Shown one piece after another: positions 8,751-15,941 of a stretch of DNA of 36,616 nucleotides. Each line of letters starts with the position of its first letter. The stretch's first letter is position 1. Origin of the DNA: Chlorobiota bacterium (GTDB lineage: Bacteria > Bacteroidota > Bacteroidia > Bacteroidales > F082); contig JAUXDH010000006.1 in the NCBI GenBank assembly GCA_030618545.1, forward strand, positions 1 to 36,616, written 5' to 3'. Both the position numbers and the translations under genes were made by a program. The notes under the pieces were generated by a model that ran no database searches, was not told the origin of the DNA, and worked only from the letters and a program-made list of their open reading frames with translations.

Positions 8751-9566
8751 TCACCAGCTCCCTCCGGCTCCGCCGCCGCCAAAGCCGCCGCCTCCGAAGC
8801 CACCGAATCCTCCACCGAAACCGGATCCACCGCTACCTCCGGAGAAGCTGTTCCAGCTTCCCGAATGAGATCTGCCTCCAAGGCTGCCTCCAAGCCACAA
8901 TGCCGTCCAGAAGGGCACACTGCTTCTGCCGCCCATCGTGCTTGACCTGCCCCTTGAACCCCGAATGAGTGCAAAGATCAGCAGCACGACAATAATTGGC
9001 ACCAGTGAAGCGAATGGAGAACGTTTTGTTTGTTTGTTATAACCGGCAGCCGTAATCTCTCCCGCGGCAAGCGCCATCAACACATCTGTCGATTTATCCA
9101 ATCCCTGGTAAAAATTTCCATTTCTGAATGAAGGAAGCATTTCATTGTTAACAATCCGTTCACCAATGGCATCAGGGATTGCAGGTTCAAGACCATAGCC
9201 AACCGCAATGTAAGCCCGGCCCCTGTCACGTTCGCTTCTTTTGGGTTTAACCAGAACCACGATTCCATTATCAAACTGCTTTTGACCAACACCCCATTTT
9301 TCACCAATCTCGTATGCAAACATAGCGGGATCATAGCCGGAAAGGGAATTGACAGTGACTACCACAATCTGGTTGGACGTTGTATCATTGAAATACCTGA
9401 GTTTGGTTTCCAGGGCTTGTTCTTGTTTCGCTCCCAAAATATCTGCAAGGTCATTTACAAGTCGCGGTGGTACCGGTCTGGATGGAATATCCTGTGCAAT
9501 TAAAACAGCAGGTAGTAAAAAGACCAGCATAAGGGAAAATACGGCAATTGTTTTTTTTATCTTCAT
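8751..9566 (-). CDS. TPM-domain (YgcG-type) membrane protein with Gly-rich tail
   Basis: A 271-residue protein with a signal peptide (KTIAVFSLMLVFLLPAVLIAQ), a TPM domain at about 30-165 (RLVNDLADILG, SNQIVVVTVNSLSGYDPAMFAYEIGEKWGVG, KRSERDRGRAYIAVGYGLE), one membrane helix near 188-204, and a glycine-rich tail ending GGGGAGGSW. TPM proteins of this layout are widespread and often lie beside lemA; roles in envelope maintenance or photosystem repair have been proposed for relatives, but the function here is unknown. The domain probably faces the periplasm. It follows the second TPM gene by 17 bases and is last in the lemA operon. Confidence 0.88.
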   Translation of the reverse strand: MKIKKTIAVFSLMLVFLLPAVLIAQDIPSRPVPPRLVNDLADILGAKQEQALETKLRYFNDTTSNQIVVVTVNSLSGYDPAMFAYEIGEKWGVGQKQFDNGIVVLVKPKRSERDRGRAYIAVGYGLEPAIPDAIGERIVNNEMLPSFRNGNFYQGLDKSTDVLMALAAGEITAAGYNKQTKRSPFASLVPIIVVLLIFALIRGSRGRSSTMGGRSSVPFWTALWLGGSLGGRSHSGSWNSFSGGSGGSGFGGGFGGFGGGGFGGGGAGGSW

Positions 9567-9583
9567 GGCAATCGTTTTTGATA

Positions 9584-10027
9584 TCAGTTACTGAATGAGA
9601 TATCATCCGGCAGTTCATTCACATCGTCAGACTGGTATGGGAAGTGTTCTTTCAAACTTGACCCGGCTTGTGTAATACCCTTTGTCAGGCCTTCAGTGAA
9701 CTCACCTTTGCTAAAGTGTTCAGCCATTATTTCCTTGATGTTTTCCCAGAAGTTCTCCGGAACAACCTCATTGATACCCCTGTCACCAAGGATGGCAAAA
9801 TGATGGGATTTAACTGCCAGGTAAAACAATACTCCATTGCGCAATTCGGTATTGTCCATTTCAAGTTTGTGGAATAGATAGGATGCCCGATCCAGTACAT
9901 CTTCGGTGCATTTGTTTTCAATATGCACCCTGATCTCTCCCGAGGTATCCAGCTCTGCCGCTTGGATGGCTCCTTTTATTTTTTGTTTTTCTTCGGGTGT
10001 GAAGAAGTTAATTGCTGCAGGACTCAT
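9584..10027 (-). CDS. TPM-domain protein, short soluble form
   Basis: The track ORF extends to 10108 by running back into lemA. I choose the ATG at 10027, giving 147 residues starting MSPAAINFFTPEEKQKIKGAIQAAELDTSGEI, 10 bases after the lemA stop. The TPM core is visible (SGEIRVHIENKC, ELRNGVLFYLAVKSHHFAILGDRGINEVV). There is no signal peptide or membrane helix, unlike its neighbour, so it is probably cytoplasmic or associates with LemA. The set LemA, short TPM, long TPM is a familiar Bacteroidota cluster of unknown biochemical function. Confidence 0.87.
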   Translation of the reverse strand: MSPAAINFFTPEEKQKIKGAIQAAELDTSGEIRVHIENKCTEDVLDRASYLFHKLEMDNTELRNGVLFYLAVKSHHFAILGDRGINEVVPENFWENIKEIMAEHFSKGEFTEGLTKGITQAGSSLKEHFPYQSDDVNELPDDISFSN

Positions 10028-10037
10028 TTTCTTTGTA

Positions 10038-10628
10038 TTAAAATTGAACTTCAGGGACTGTTTCTGCTCCCTGCTGTGCCTGGAAATATGGTTTCGTTTC
10101 AAAGCCAAACATGTTTGCCATCAGGTTTTTCGGAAACCTCTTTATTAAGGTGTTGTAGCCCTTTGTCGATTCATTGAACTTTTTTCGCTCGATGGCAATC
10201 CGGTTTTCTGTGCCTTCAAGTTGTGCTTGAAGTTCAAGAAAATTCTGGTTGGCTTTCAGGTCAGGGTATCTTTCCACAACCACCATTAATTTTGAAAGCG
10301 CCGATGACAGTCCATCCTGAGCCTGTTGAAACGCCTGGAACATCTGAGGTGTCATGTTGGATGCATCAATGTTCACAGAAGTAGCTTTCGACCTTGCTTC
10401 GATAACACCTTCAAGGGTTTCCTTTTCGTGGGAGGCGTATCCTTTTACCGTATTGACAAGATTCGGGATTAGGTCAGCACGACGCTGGTAAACATTCTCT
10501 ACCTGCGCCCACTGGGCGGTAACGCCTTCCTCGGCTACCACCATACTGTTGTAACTATTTTTAAGCGAACTGTAGGCGATAAATCCGATCACTACAATAA
10601 CGATGATGATGATCCAACTCTTTTTCAT
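10038..10628 (-). CDS. lemA: LemA family membrane protein
   Basis: A 196-residue protein with one N-terminal membrane helix (SWIIIIVIVVIGFIAYSSL) followed by the long helical LemA domain. Family signatures are NSYNSMVVAEEGVTAQWAQVENVYQRRADLIPNLVNTVKGYA and, near the C-terminus, FNESTKGYNTLIKRFPKNLMANMFGF. LemA proteins are anchored helical bundles of unclear function; the name comes from a Listeria antigen. It is first of a three-gene operon with two TPM genes. Confidence 0.93.
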   Translation of the reverse strand: MKKSWIIIIVIVVIGFIAYSSLKNSYNSMVVAEEGVTAQWAQVENVYQRRADLIPNLVNTVKGYASHEKETLEGVIEARSKATSVNIDASNMTPQMFQAFQQAQDGLSSALSKLMVVVERYPDLKANQNFLELQAQLEGTENRIAIERKKFNESTKGYNTLIKRFPKNLMANMFGFETKPYFQAQQGAETVPEVQF

Positions 10629-10699
10629 TTTATCTTCTATTTATTAATGTATGCGAAAATAACGAAAATTGATTGCTCTCATAATTGTTATACCAATTG

Positions 10700-12616
10700 T
10701 TATTCAATAATGCTCACGCTCCGCTTCACGAAGTCGTTGAGCTCTTTTCCTTTCAAAAGGTTCTTCGCTAACCTCGCGAGGTCGTAAACCTGCTTTACCG
10801 TTTGGTCCTGCTTTTCAGCTTCGGTTTCATCCAGCAGTTTGCTTACAAGCGGATTGTTTGCATTAACAACCAGGTCAAAGGTTTCAGGGAGTCCTCCAAA
10901 TCCCATCATCCCACCGCCGCCACCCATGGCTTCCATATCTTTCATGCGGCGCATGAATTCGTTCTGCGTAATGGTTACAGGCATGTCCGATTCGCTCAGG
11001 TTTTCGAATTTCACATGGAACTTTTCCTTATCGATGTTTCTTTCAAACACTTCTTTTAAAAGGTCTTTTTGTTTGTCATCGAGCTTGGATGGCATCTCAT
11101 CCTCTTTTTTAATAAGATTGTCGACAATGTCAGAATCAACTCTCGCAAAGTGAGAATCGGCAAACTTCTGCTCAAGGGTGTTGATGAAGTGGTTGTCGAG
11201 CACACCATCCAGAAGCAATACATCGTACCCTCGCTCTTTGGCAGATTCTATGTAGCTGAACTGCTCTTCTTCATTACTGGCATAGAGGTAGATCAGCTTT
11301 TTATCTTTGTCTTTCTGGATTTTTTCGATGTGCTTTTTGTACTCTTCAAAAGTGAAGTATTTACCGTCCACATTTTTGAATAGCGCGAACTTCTCAGCTT
11401 TTTCGTAAAACTTCTCTTCTGAGATCATTCCATATTCGATGAAGATCTTGATGTCGTCCCATTTCTTCTCAAAGTTCTCCCTGTCTTTTTTAAACAGTTC
11501 AGCAAGTTTGTCTGCTACCTTTCTGGTGATGTAACCGGAGATCTTTTTAACACTGGCATCACTCTGCAGGTAAGAACGACTTACATTCAATGGAATGTCA
11601 GGTGAGTCGATTACGCCATGGAGTAATGTAAGAAACTCAGGCACTATCCCTTCCACTGAGTCTGTTACAAAAACCTGATTTGAATAAAGCTGGATCTTAT
11701 TCTTCTGCAGCTCGTAATCCCGCTTCACTTTTGGAAAATAAAGGATGCCGGTCAGGTTAAACGGATAGTCTACGTTGAGGTGGATGTGAAACAACGGCTC
11801 CTCAAAAGTCATGGGGTACAATTCCCTGTAAAAGTTGCTGTACTCTTCATCGGTTGCTTCGGATGGTTTCTTCTTCCAGAGCGGATGTGTGTTATTGATG
11901 ATATCGGGCCTTTGAACCTCTTTGGTTTTCTGGTTGCCATCTTTGTCTTTTTCACCTTCGATGGGTTCGTGGATGGTTTCCATCCCAAACTGGATGGGCA
12001 CCGGAAGAAACTTGCAATATTTTTTCAGCAATTCCGTGATCTTGTGATCTTCCAGGAATTCTTCGTTTTCGTCGTCAATGTGAAGAATAACTTCAGTACC
12101 GCGTTCGGTTTTGTCGATGTCATCAATTGTATACTCAGGGCTTCCATCACATTCCCAGTGCACAGCCTTTGTTGCACCACCTTTTTTGTAAGTCTTGGTA
12201 TTGATTTCTACTTTTTCAGAAACCATAAAAGAAGAATAGAAACCCAGTCCAAAGTGACCGATGATGGCATTCTGCTCAGCTTCGGTTTTGGTTTTGAATT
12301 TCTTTACAAACTCCTCTGCACTTGAAAAGGCAATCTGGTTAATGTATTTTTTTACCTCATCGGCTGTCATGCCCAGGCCGCGGTCGCGAACGGTAATGGT
12401 TTTCTTTTTCTTATCCACTTCGATCTGGATTGTCAGGTCGCCGAGTTCGCCTTTGAATGCACCTGTTGATGCCAGTGTTTTTAGTTTTTGTGTAGCATCC
12501 ACCGCATTTGATACCAGCTCCCTGAGAAATATTTCATGATCGGAATAAAGAAACTTTTTAATGATCGGAAAGATGTTTTCCGTTTTAATGTCTATCTGTC
12601 CTGTTTGTGTAGTCAT
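10700..12616 (-). CDS. htpG: Hsp90-family molecular chaperone HtpG
   Basis: A 638-residue protein with the full bacterial Hsp90 layout. The N-terminal GHKL ATPase domain shows ENIFPIIKKFLYSDHEIFLRELVSNAVDA, DRGLGMT and IGHFGLGFYSSFMV. The middle domain includes YFPKVKRDYELQ and NKIQLYSNQVFV, and the C-terminal dimerisation domain includes NPLVSKLLDE. A Met/Gly-rich stretch (AMGGGGGMMGFGGLPE) lies near residue 560. It is a cytosolic ATP-dependent chaperone that remodels stressed or labile client proteins. The gene stands alone, with an unusual sigma-54-like sequence upstream (see separate entry). The 181-aa plus ORF inside it is a shadow. Confidence 0.97.
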   Translation of the reverse strand: MTTQTGQIDIKTENIFPIIKKFLYSDHEIFLRELVSNAVDATQKLKTLASTGAFKGELGDLTIQIEVDKKKKTITVRDRGLGMTADEVKKYINQIAFSSAEEFVKKFKTKTEAEQNAIIGHFGLGFYSSFMVSEKVEINTKTYKKGGATKAVHWECDGSPEYTIDDIDKTERGTEVILHIDDENEEFLEDHKITELLKKYCKFLPVPIQFGMETIHEPIEGEKDKDGNQKTKEVQRPDIINNTHPLWKKKPSEATDEEYSNFYRELYPMTFEEPLFHIHLNVDYPFNLTGILYFPKVKRDYELQKNKIQLYSNQVFVTDSVEGIVPEFLTLLHGVIDSPDIPLNVSRSYLQSDASVKKISGYITRKVADKLAELFKKDRENFEKKWDDIKIFIEYGMISEEKFYEKAEKFALFKNVDGKYFTFEEYKKHIEKIQKDKDKKLIYLYASNEEEQFSYIESAKERGYDVLLLDGVLDNHFINTLEQKFADSHFARVDSDIVDNLIKKEDEMPSKLDDKQKDLLKEVFERNIDKEKFHVKFENLSESDMPVTITQNEFMRRMKDMEAMGGGGGMMGFGGLPETFDLVVNANNPLVSKLLDETEAEKQDQTVKQVYDLARLAKNLLKGKELNDFVKRSVSIIE

Positions 12617-12645
12617 TTGTTAATTATTTTGTTTGGATAGGTGAT

Positions 12646-12663
12646 TAACAAATGATGTGCCAA
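12646..12663 (-). promoter_or_regulatory. Sigma-54-like -24/-12 sequence upstream of htpG
   Basis: The minus strand reads TTGGCAC-ATCAT-TTGTT, close to the sigma-54 consensus TGGCAC-N5-TTGC. A start would fall about 20 bases before the htpG ATG. It is a single-site match found by eye, so chance is possible. Confidence 0.3.
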
Positions 12664-12676
12664 CGGGAGTAGTGGG

Positions 12677-12790
12677 GATTAGTGATTAGTGATTGGTGAT
12701 TAGTGATTGGTGAGAGGTAAGTTATATATTTACAAGGGATTAGTGTTAAGTGTTAAGAGTTAAGTGTTATGAGTTAGGGGTTGGGGGGTG
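12677..12790. repeat. Two heptad repeat tracts (GATTAGT and GTTAAGT families)
   Basis: At 12677-12713 five units of GATTAGT/GATTGGT stand in tandem. At 12737-12790 units of GTTAAGT, GTTATGA and GTTAGGG follow. The tract fills most of the 231-base gap between htpG and the CarboxypepD_reg gene, just 3' of the latter. Confidence 0.7.
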
Positions 12791-12847
12791 AAATTCAGAG
12801 TGAGTCAGGATTGTGCAGGTGTGACAAAATGGCGTTTTTGTGATCAG

Positions 12848-13807
12848 TTAAAAGATACCTCCAATCGTAAACTTGAATTCAAGAACTGCACCCGGTGACC
12901 AGATGTACCACCAGTATGGGTTCGTTGTCCAGGTTACCATCGTGCCATCAGCCCGGGGTGCCTGAACCGAAGTGCTGCCATTGAAAGGGAAACTTTGAAG
13001 GCCTATGGAAAAATTACCAACCCCATGTTTTGATTTCGGTATCCGGAACATCCAGCCAATGGCAATGGTGGCGCCAAAAGTGCTAAATGAAACTTCTAAC
13101 CGCTTTTTGTAGTATCCTGCGTATTCATAAGTCAGCTCGCTAAAGTGAATATAACCATAAGATATTTTACCTTCAAGAAAGAAGCCGTGGTAATTTGACC
13201 TGACAGGATAATAGCGATAGAAAGGAGTCAATTTAATACCCTTAAAACTCGCTGAATAGTAACCCAGGTCAAATACATAGGAGTTAAAACCGAATAAGTA
13301 TACTGAGGTATGCAAACCAATGGAGTGTTTTGGTTTTAAGAATCGCTCGTACCTTAAAGCAACAGCACCATTGATGAGTTCAAACGGGGCAAGCATAATG
13401 GTATTCTTATAGGATCTCCAGGCTGTATCGATAAGATTGAAGTTGTAAGGCGTGATTTTAAATATTAGATTACTTAATGACTGGTGAGGGTGAAGCCTTT
13501 GTATCATGGGCTTGTAATCATCGTGGGTAACCAGGAATTCACGATTCCGTTTCGGGATATCTATTTCAAAGAACCCCGATGAGTCAGAATAAACATGGTT
13601 GCCGTTGGTGACTTCGGTAATCTTTGCATTTGCAACTGGTTTATCGGTTACGGTGTTGAGGATGTATCCCTTTGCATGTTTATCCTGGGCAGCTAATTGG
13701 AAGGAGATCAGAAAAGCGATAAAACAGGTAAACTTTCTCAAAATGATGTGATGATTTTTGGGTTTGGCTGTACTAATTAGACCTAAAGAGGATTGATATG
13801 GTTGCAT
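12848..13807 (-). CDS. Exported CarboxypepD_reg-like domain protein with barrel-like C-terminus
   Basis: The ORF has 319 codons. A signal-like segment (FTCFIAFLISFQLAAQ) is preceded by about 25 extra residues, so the true start may be a TTG inside (LRKFTCF); I keep the ATG at 13807, which lies 6 bases after the stop of the HD gene. After the signal comes a CarboxypepD_reg/CnaB-like fold (GYILNTVTDKPVANAKITEVTNGNHVYSDSSGFFEI), as found at the N-terminus of many Bacteroidota outer-membrane proteins. The remaining 200 residues are rich in aromatic alternating strands (YRYYPVRSNYHGFFLEGKISYGY), suggesting a small beta-barrel. No substrate can be named. It is probably in the outer membrane and co-transcribed with the HD and psd genes. 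Confidence 0.75.
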   Translation of the reverse strand: MQPYQSSLGLISTAKPKNHHIILRKFTCFIAFLISFQLAAQDKHAKGYILNTVTDKPVANAKITEVTNGNHVYSDSSGFFEIDIPKRNREFLVTHDDYKPMIQRLHPHQSLSNLIFKITPYNFNLIDTAWRSYKNTIMLAPFELINGAVALRYERFLKPKHSIGLHTSVYLFGFNSYVFDLGYYSASFKGIKLTPFYRYYPVRSNYHGFFLEGKISYGYIHFSELTYEYAGYYKKRLEVSFSTFGATIAIGWMFRIPKSKHGVGNFSIGLQSFPFNGSTSVQAPRADGTMVTWTTNPYWWYIWSPGAVLEFKFTIGGIF

Positions 13808-13813
13808 TGTTTT

Positions 13814-14464
13814 TCACTTTTTTCCTTCCCATTCCTCATAAAATCTTTTTAGGAAATCTTCCATGTAAAGATGCCTTTCTTCTGCCATTGCCCTGCCGGT
13901 TGAGGTATTCATCATGTTCTTTAATAATAGCAGCTTTTCATAGAAATGATTGATGGTGGGGGAGAGGCTTTTCTTGTATTCAGCTTTTGACATCTTAAGA
14001 TTGGGTTGGATGTCGGGGTCATAAACAGGTCTGTTTTTAAATCCGCCAAAATTAAAAGCCCTGGCAATCCCGATGGCACCAATAGCATCAAGCCTGTCTG
14101 CATCCTGTATGATATCCAGTTCCTGCGATCTGAACTTTTGTTCATTTGAGTTTTTAAAAGAAATGTTTCTGATGATTTGTTCGACGTGGTGGATAGTGTC
14201 TTTATCTGTCCCAATAGATAATAAATGTGCTGAAGCAAGCTTTGGCCCGATCTCCTCATCTCCATCATGGAATTTGGCATCGGCGATATCATGAAGCAGG
14301 GCACCGAGATCAATGATTAGACTTTCGACTTTCTCTTCCTTTGCAATATGCCTCGAAAGCTTCCACACCCTGTAGATATGCCACCAGTCGTGGCCGCCTT
14401 CTGCATCCGCGAGTTGCTTTTTTACAAATGCGATCGTCTGTTGTATGATTTGATCGTTACTCAC
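13814..14464 (-). CDS. HD-domain phosphohydrolase (YedJ-like)
   Basis: A 216-residue soluble protein of the HD superfamily. The metal-binding residues are visible: GHDWWHIYRVW (first His), LGALLHDIADAKFHDGDE (HD pair) and LDIIQDADRLDAIGAIGIARAF (final Asp). The overall pattern matches the YedJ-type predicted metal-dependent phosphohydrolases, whose natural substrate is not settled. Length is normal. It sits between the psd region and the CarboxypepD_reg gene on the same strand. Confidence 0.88.
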   Translation of the reverse strand: MSNDQIIQQTIAFVKKQLADAEGGHDWWHIYRVWKLSRHIAKEEKVESLIIDLGALLHDIADAKFHDGDEEIGPKLASAHLLSIGTDKDTIHHVEQIIRNISFKNSNEQKFRSQELDIIQDADRLDAIGAIGIARAFNFGGFKNRPVYDPDIQPNLKMSKAEYKKSLSPTINHFYEKLLLLKNMMNTSTGRAMAEERHLYMEDFLKRFYEEWEGKK

Positions 14465-14474
14465 CTTATTAGTT

Positions 14475-14681
14475 TTAATCCTTCATAATGGCAAGCATTT
14501 CTTCAGCATCTTCTTTAATCGCCAGGTTAATGTTCCAATGATCGAATTCAGGCATAATTGGAATGGATTTTCTGCAAACCCAAAGATAGAAAGAGAAATC
14601 AAAACTTTGCGTTCCTTGCGAAATCATAGCGGCCATCGCGATTAGTCTTTTAACCGCAATGATTTTAAGGATCAGTATCAC
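14475..14681 (-). CDS. Doubtful small ORF after psd
   Basis: A 68-codon ORF overlaps the psd 3' end by 17 bases and stops 10 bases before the HD gene. The first half contains a CTTTGCG/CTTGCG-type repeat read as protein, which argues against coding. The last 28 residues (MPEFDHWNINLAIKEDAEEM) have a protein-like, acidic helical look. I do not recognise it; it could be a gene remnant or chance. Confidence 0.25.
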   Translation of the reverse strand: MILILKIIAVKRLIAMAAMISQGTQSFDFSFYLWVCRKSIPIMPEFDHWNINLAIKEDAEEMLAIMKD

Positions 14682-15657
14682 TTAATCCAATACCAATCCT
14701 TTCTCCCATTTTTACTGTTGTCTCAAGTCTTCTGGCAGTATTGATCAATAAATCTTTATCGATGTTAATTTTTCCTTTTTCGAAAAGAAGCACAATCGTA
14801 GAGCCGCCAAATTCAAAATATCCTTTTTCCTGCCCTTTAGTCACTATTTTTCCTTCGTAAGTCTGAATGATACTTCCTACCATGGTAGCACCCACCTCAG
14901 CCATAATTAATTCTTCAAAGATTGGATTAGAAATGATCACATATTCCCTTTTATTCAGGCAGAAAATTTCTGCCATTTTATGCAAAGCGATAGGGTTGAC
15001 AGAATAGTAGTCGCCATTAATATGGGTTATGGATGAAACCTGACCACTTACCGGAAAATGAAACCGGTGGTAATCATTAGGAGCGAGGCGAATGACAATC
15101 AGGCTGCCATCATGATAATCGTTACCGAGCATAGAATCATTTAAAAAAGACACAACGTCAAACTTGTATCCCTTAATGATAAAATCAACCCTGGATATGT
15201 CCGCCCAGGCCATGATTTTTCCATCGGCAGGTGATACAAATACGATTGAAACGGTATCCACCGGCCTTGCGCCTTTTTTAAGTTTTCGTGTGAAGAAATC
15301 ATTGAAAGAACTAAATTGTTGCTTTTGAACGATGCGCATATCAATATCGAACTCTTCCACAAATGGCTGTATTTTATCAGTAGAGCTTGATCGATCCATC
15401 ATATAACCATAAACAGAAGACAAGAATTTTCTTTTAACTAAAGTCTGTAAGGTAACTTCACCAACCGGATTGTAATACAACCAGACCAGCCATTTTTCGC
15501 CGGCTACTTTTTCCGTTTTTACAATACCGGTTGACCGATCTATAAATTTGATCGGAGCCTGTTGCCCTGAAGGCCATAAAGCAAGGGCCAGCACACCTGC
15601 CAGCAGCAACAGGAAAACAATCCACTTCTTATTAAGTCTCATTATTTTCATAAACAA
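14665..15657 (-). CDS. psd: Phosphatidylserine decarboxylase proenzyme
   Basis: A 330-residue protein with an N-terminal membrane anchor (KWIVFLLLLAGVLALALWP) and the PS decarboxylase domain. Typical signatures are FNDFFTRKLKKGARPVD, VSPADGKIMAW, RLAPNDYHRFHFPVSG, MAEVGATMVGSI and YFEFGGSTIVLLFEKG. The Gly-Ser in MVGSI is the expected self-cleavage site that creates the pyruvoyl group on the alpha chain. It converts phosphatidylserine to phosphatidylethanolamine at the membrane. At 330 residues it belongs to the larger form, not the short archaeal-type form of about 220. It is divergent from the prolyl oligopeptidase gene, with a candidate promoter 60 bases upstream. Confidence 0.94.
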   Translation of the reverse strand: MFMKIMRLNKKWIVFLLLLAGVLALALWPSGQQAPIKFIDRSTGIVKTEKVAGEKWLVWLYYNPVGEVTLQTLVKRKFLSSVYGYMMDRSSSTDKIQPFVEEFDIDMRIVQKQQFSSFNDFFTRKLKKGARPVDTVSIVFVSPADGKIMAWADISRVDFIIKGYKFDVVSFLNDSMLGNDYHDGSLIVIRLAPNDYHRFHFPVSGQVSSITHINGDYYSVNPIALHKMAEIFCLNKREYVIISNPIFEELIMAEVGATMVGSIIQTYEGKIVTKGQEKGYFEFGGSTIVLLFEKGKINIDKDLLINTARRLETTVKMGERIGIGLSDTDP

Positions 15658-15715
15658 TCAAGCTGTTCTTTTAGCCATTACTTTGAGCGAGATATTAATG
15701 CGATAATAGCATTTT

Positions 15716-15723
15716 CAAAAATA
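15716..15723 (-). promoter_or_regulatory. Candidate -7 element for psd
   Basis: The minus strand reads TATTTTTG, an exact match to the Bacteroidota -7 consensus TAnnTTTG, about 58 bases before the psd ATG. The -33 position has TTA rather than TTG. Confidence 0.4.
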
Positions 15724-15810
15724 ATAGATTTATTGCATTTAAGTCTGTGACCGGAGGGTGTCGTAATTATTAATTATACCGATGATTAATCAAATATGAC
15801 AAGTTTTTAA

Positions 15811-15818
15811 TACATTTG
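15811..15818 (+). promoter_or_regulatory. Candidate -7 element for the prolyl oligopeptidase gene
   Basis: TACATTTG matches TAnnTTTG exactly on the plus strand, about 124 bases before the ATG. No clear TTG lies at the -33 distance. The implied leader is long. Confidence 0.3.
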
Positions 15819-15941
15819 GATTGTGTTAGTAAATGACTTTAGCAAAACATCGCGAAAACAATTTGCAGGTTATTTATTGAATTAATAGAGATTGACACGG
15901 CTGCCCGGTGATTACCAAAACTTTTAAATTTTAAATAACCT

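Noticed and set aside
8648-8974. Minus ORF of 108 aa
   Set aside because: It is an out-of-frame reading of the Gly-rich end of the TPM gene plus the heptad tract.
11780-12325. Plus-strand ORF of 181 aa inside htpG
   Set aside because: It is antisense to highly conserved HtpG sequence and Phe-rich from antisense Glu/Lys codons.
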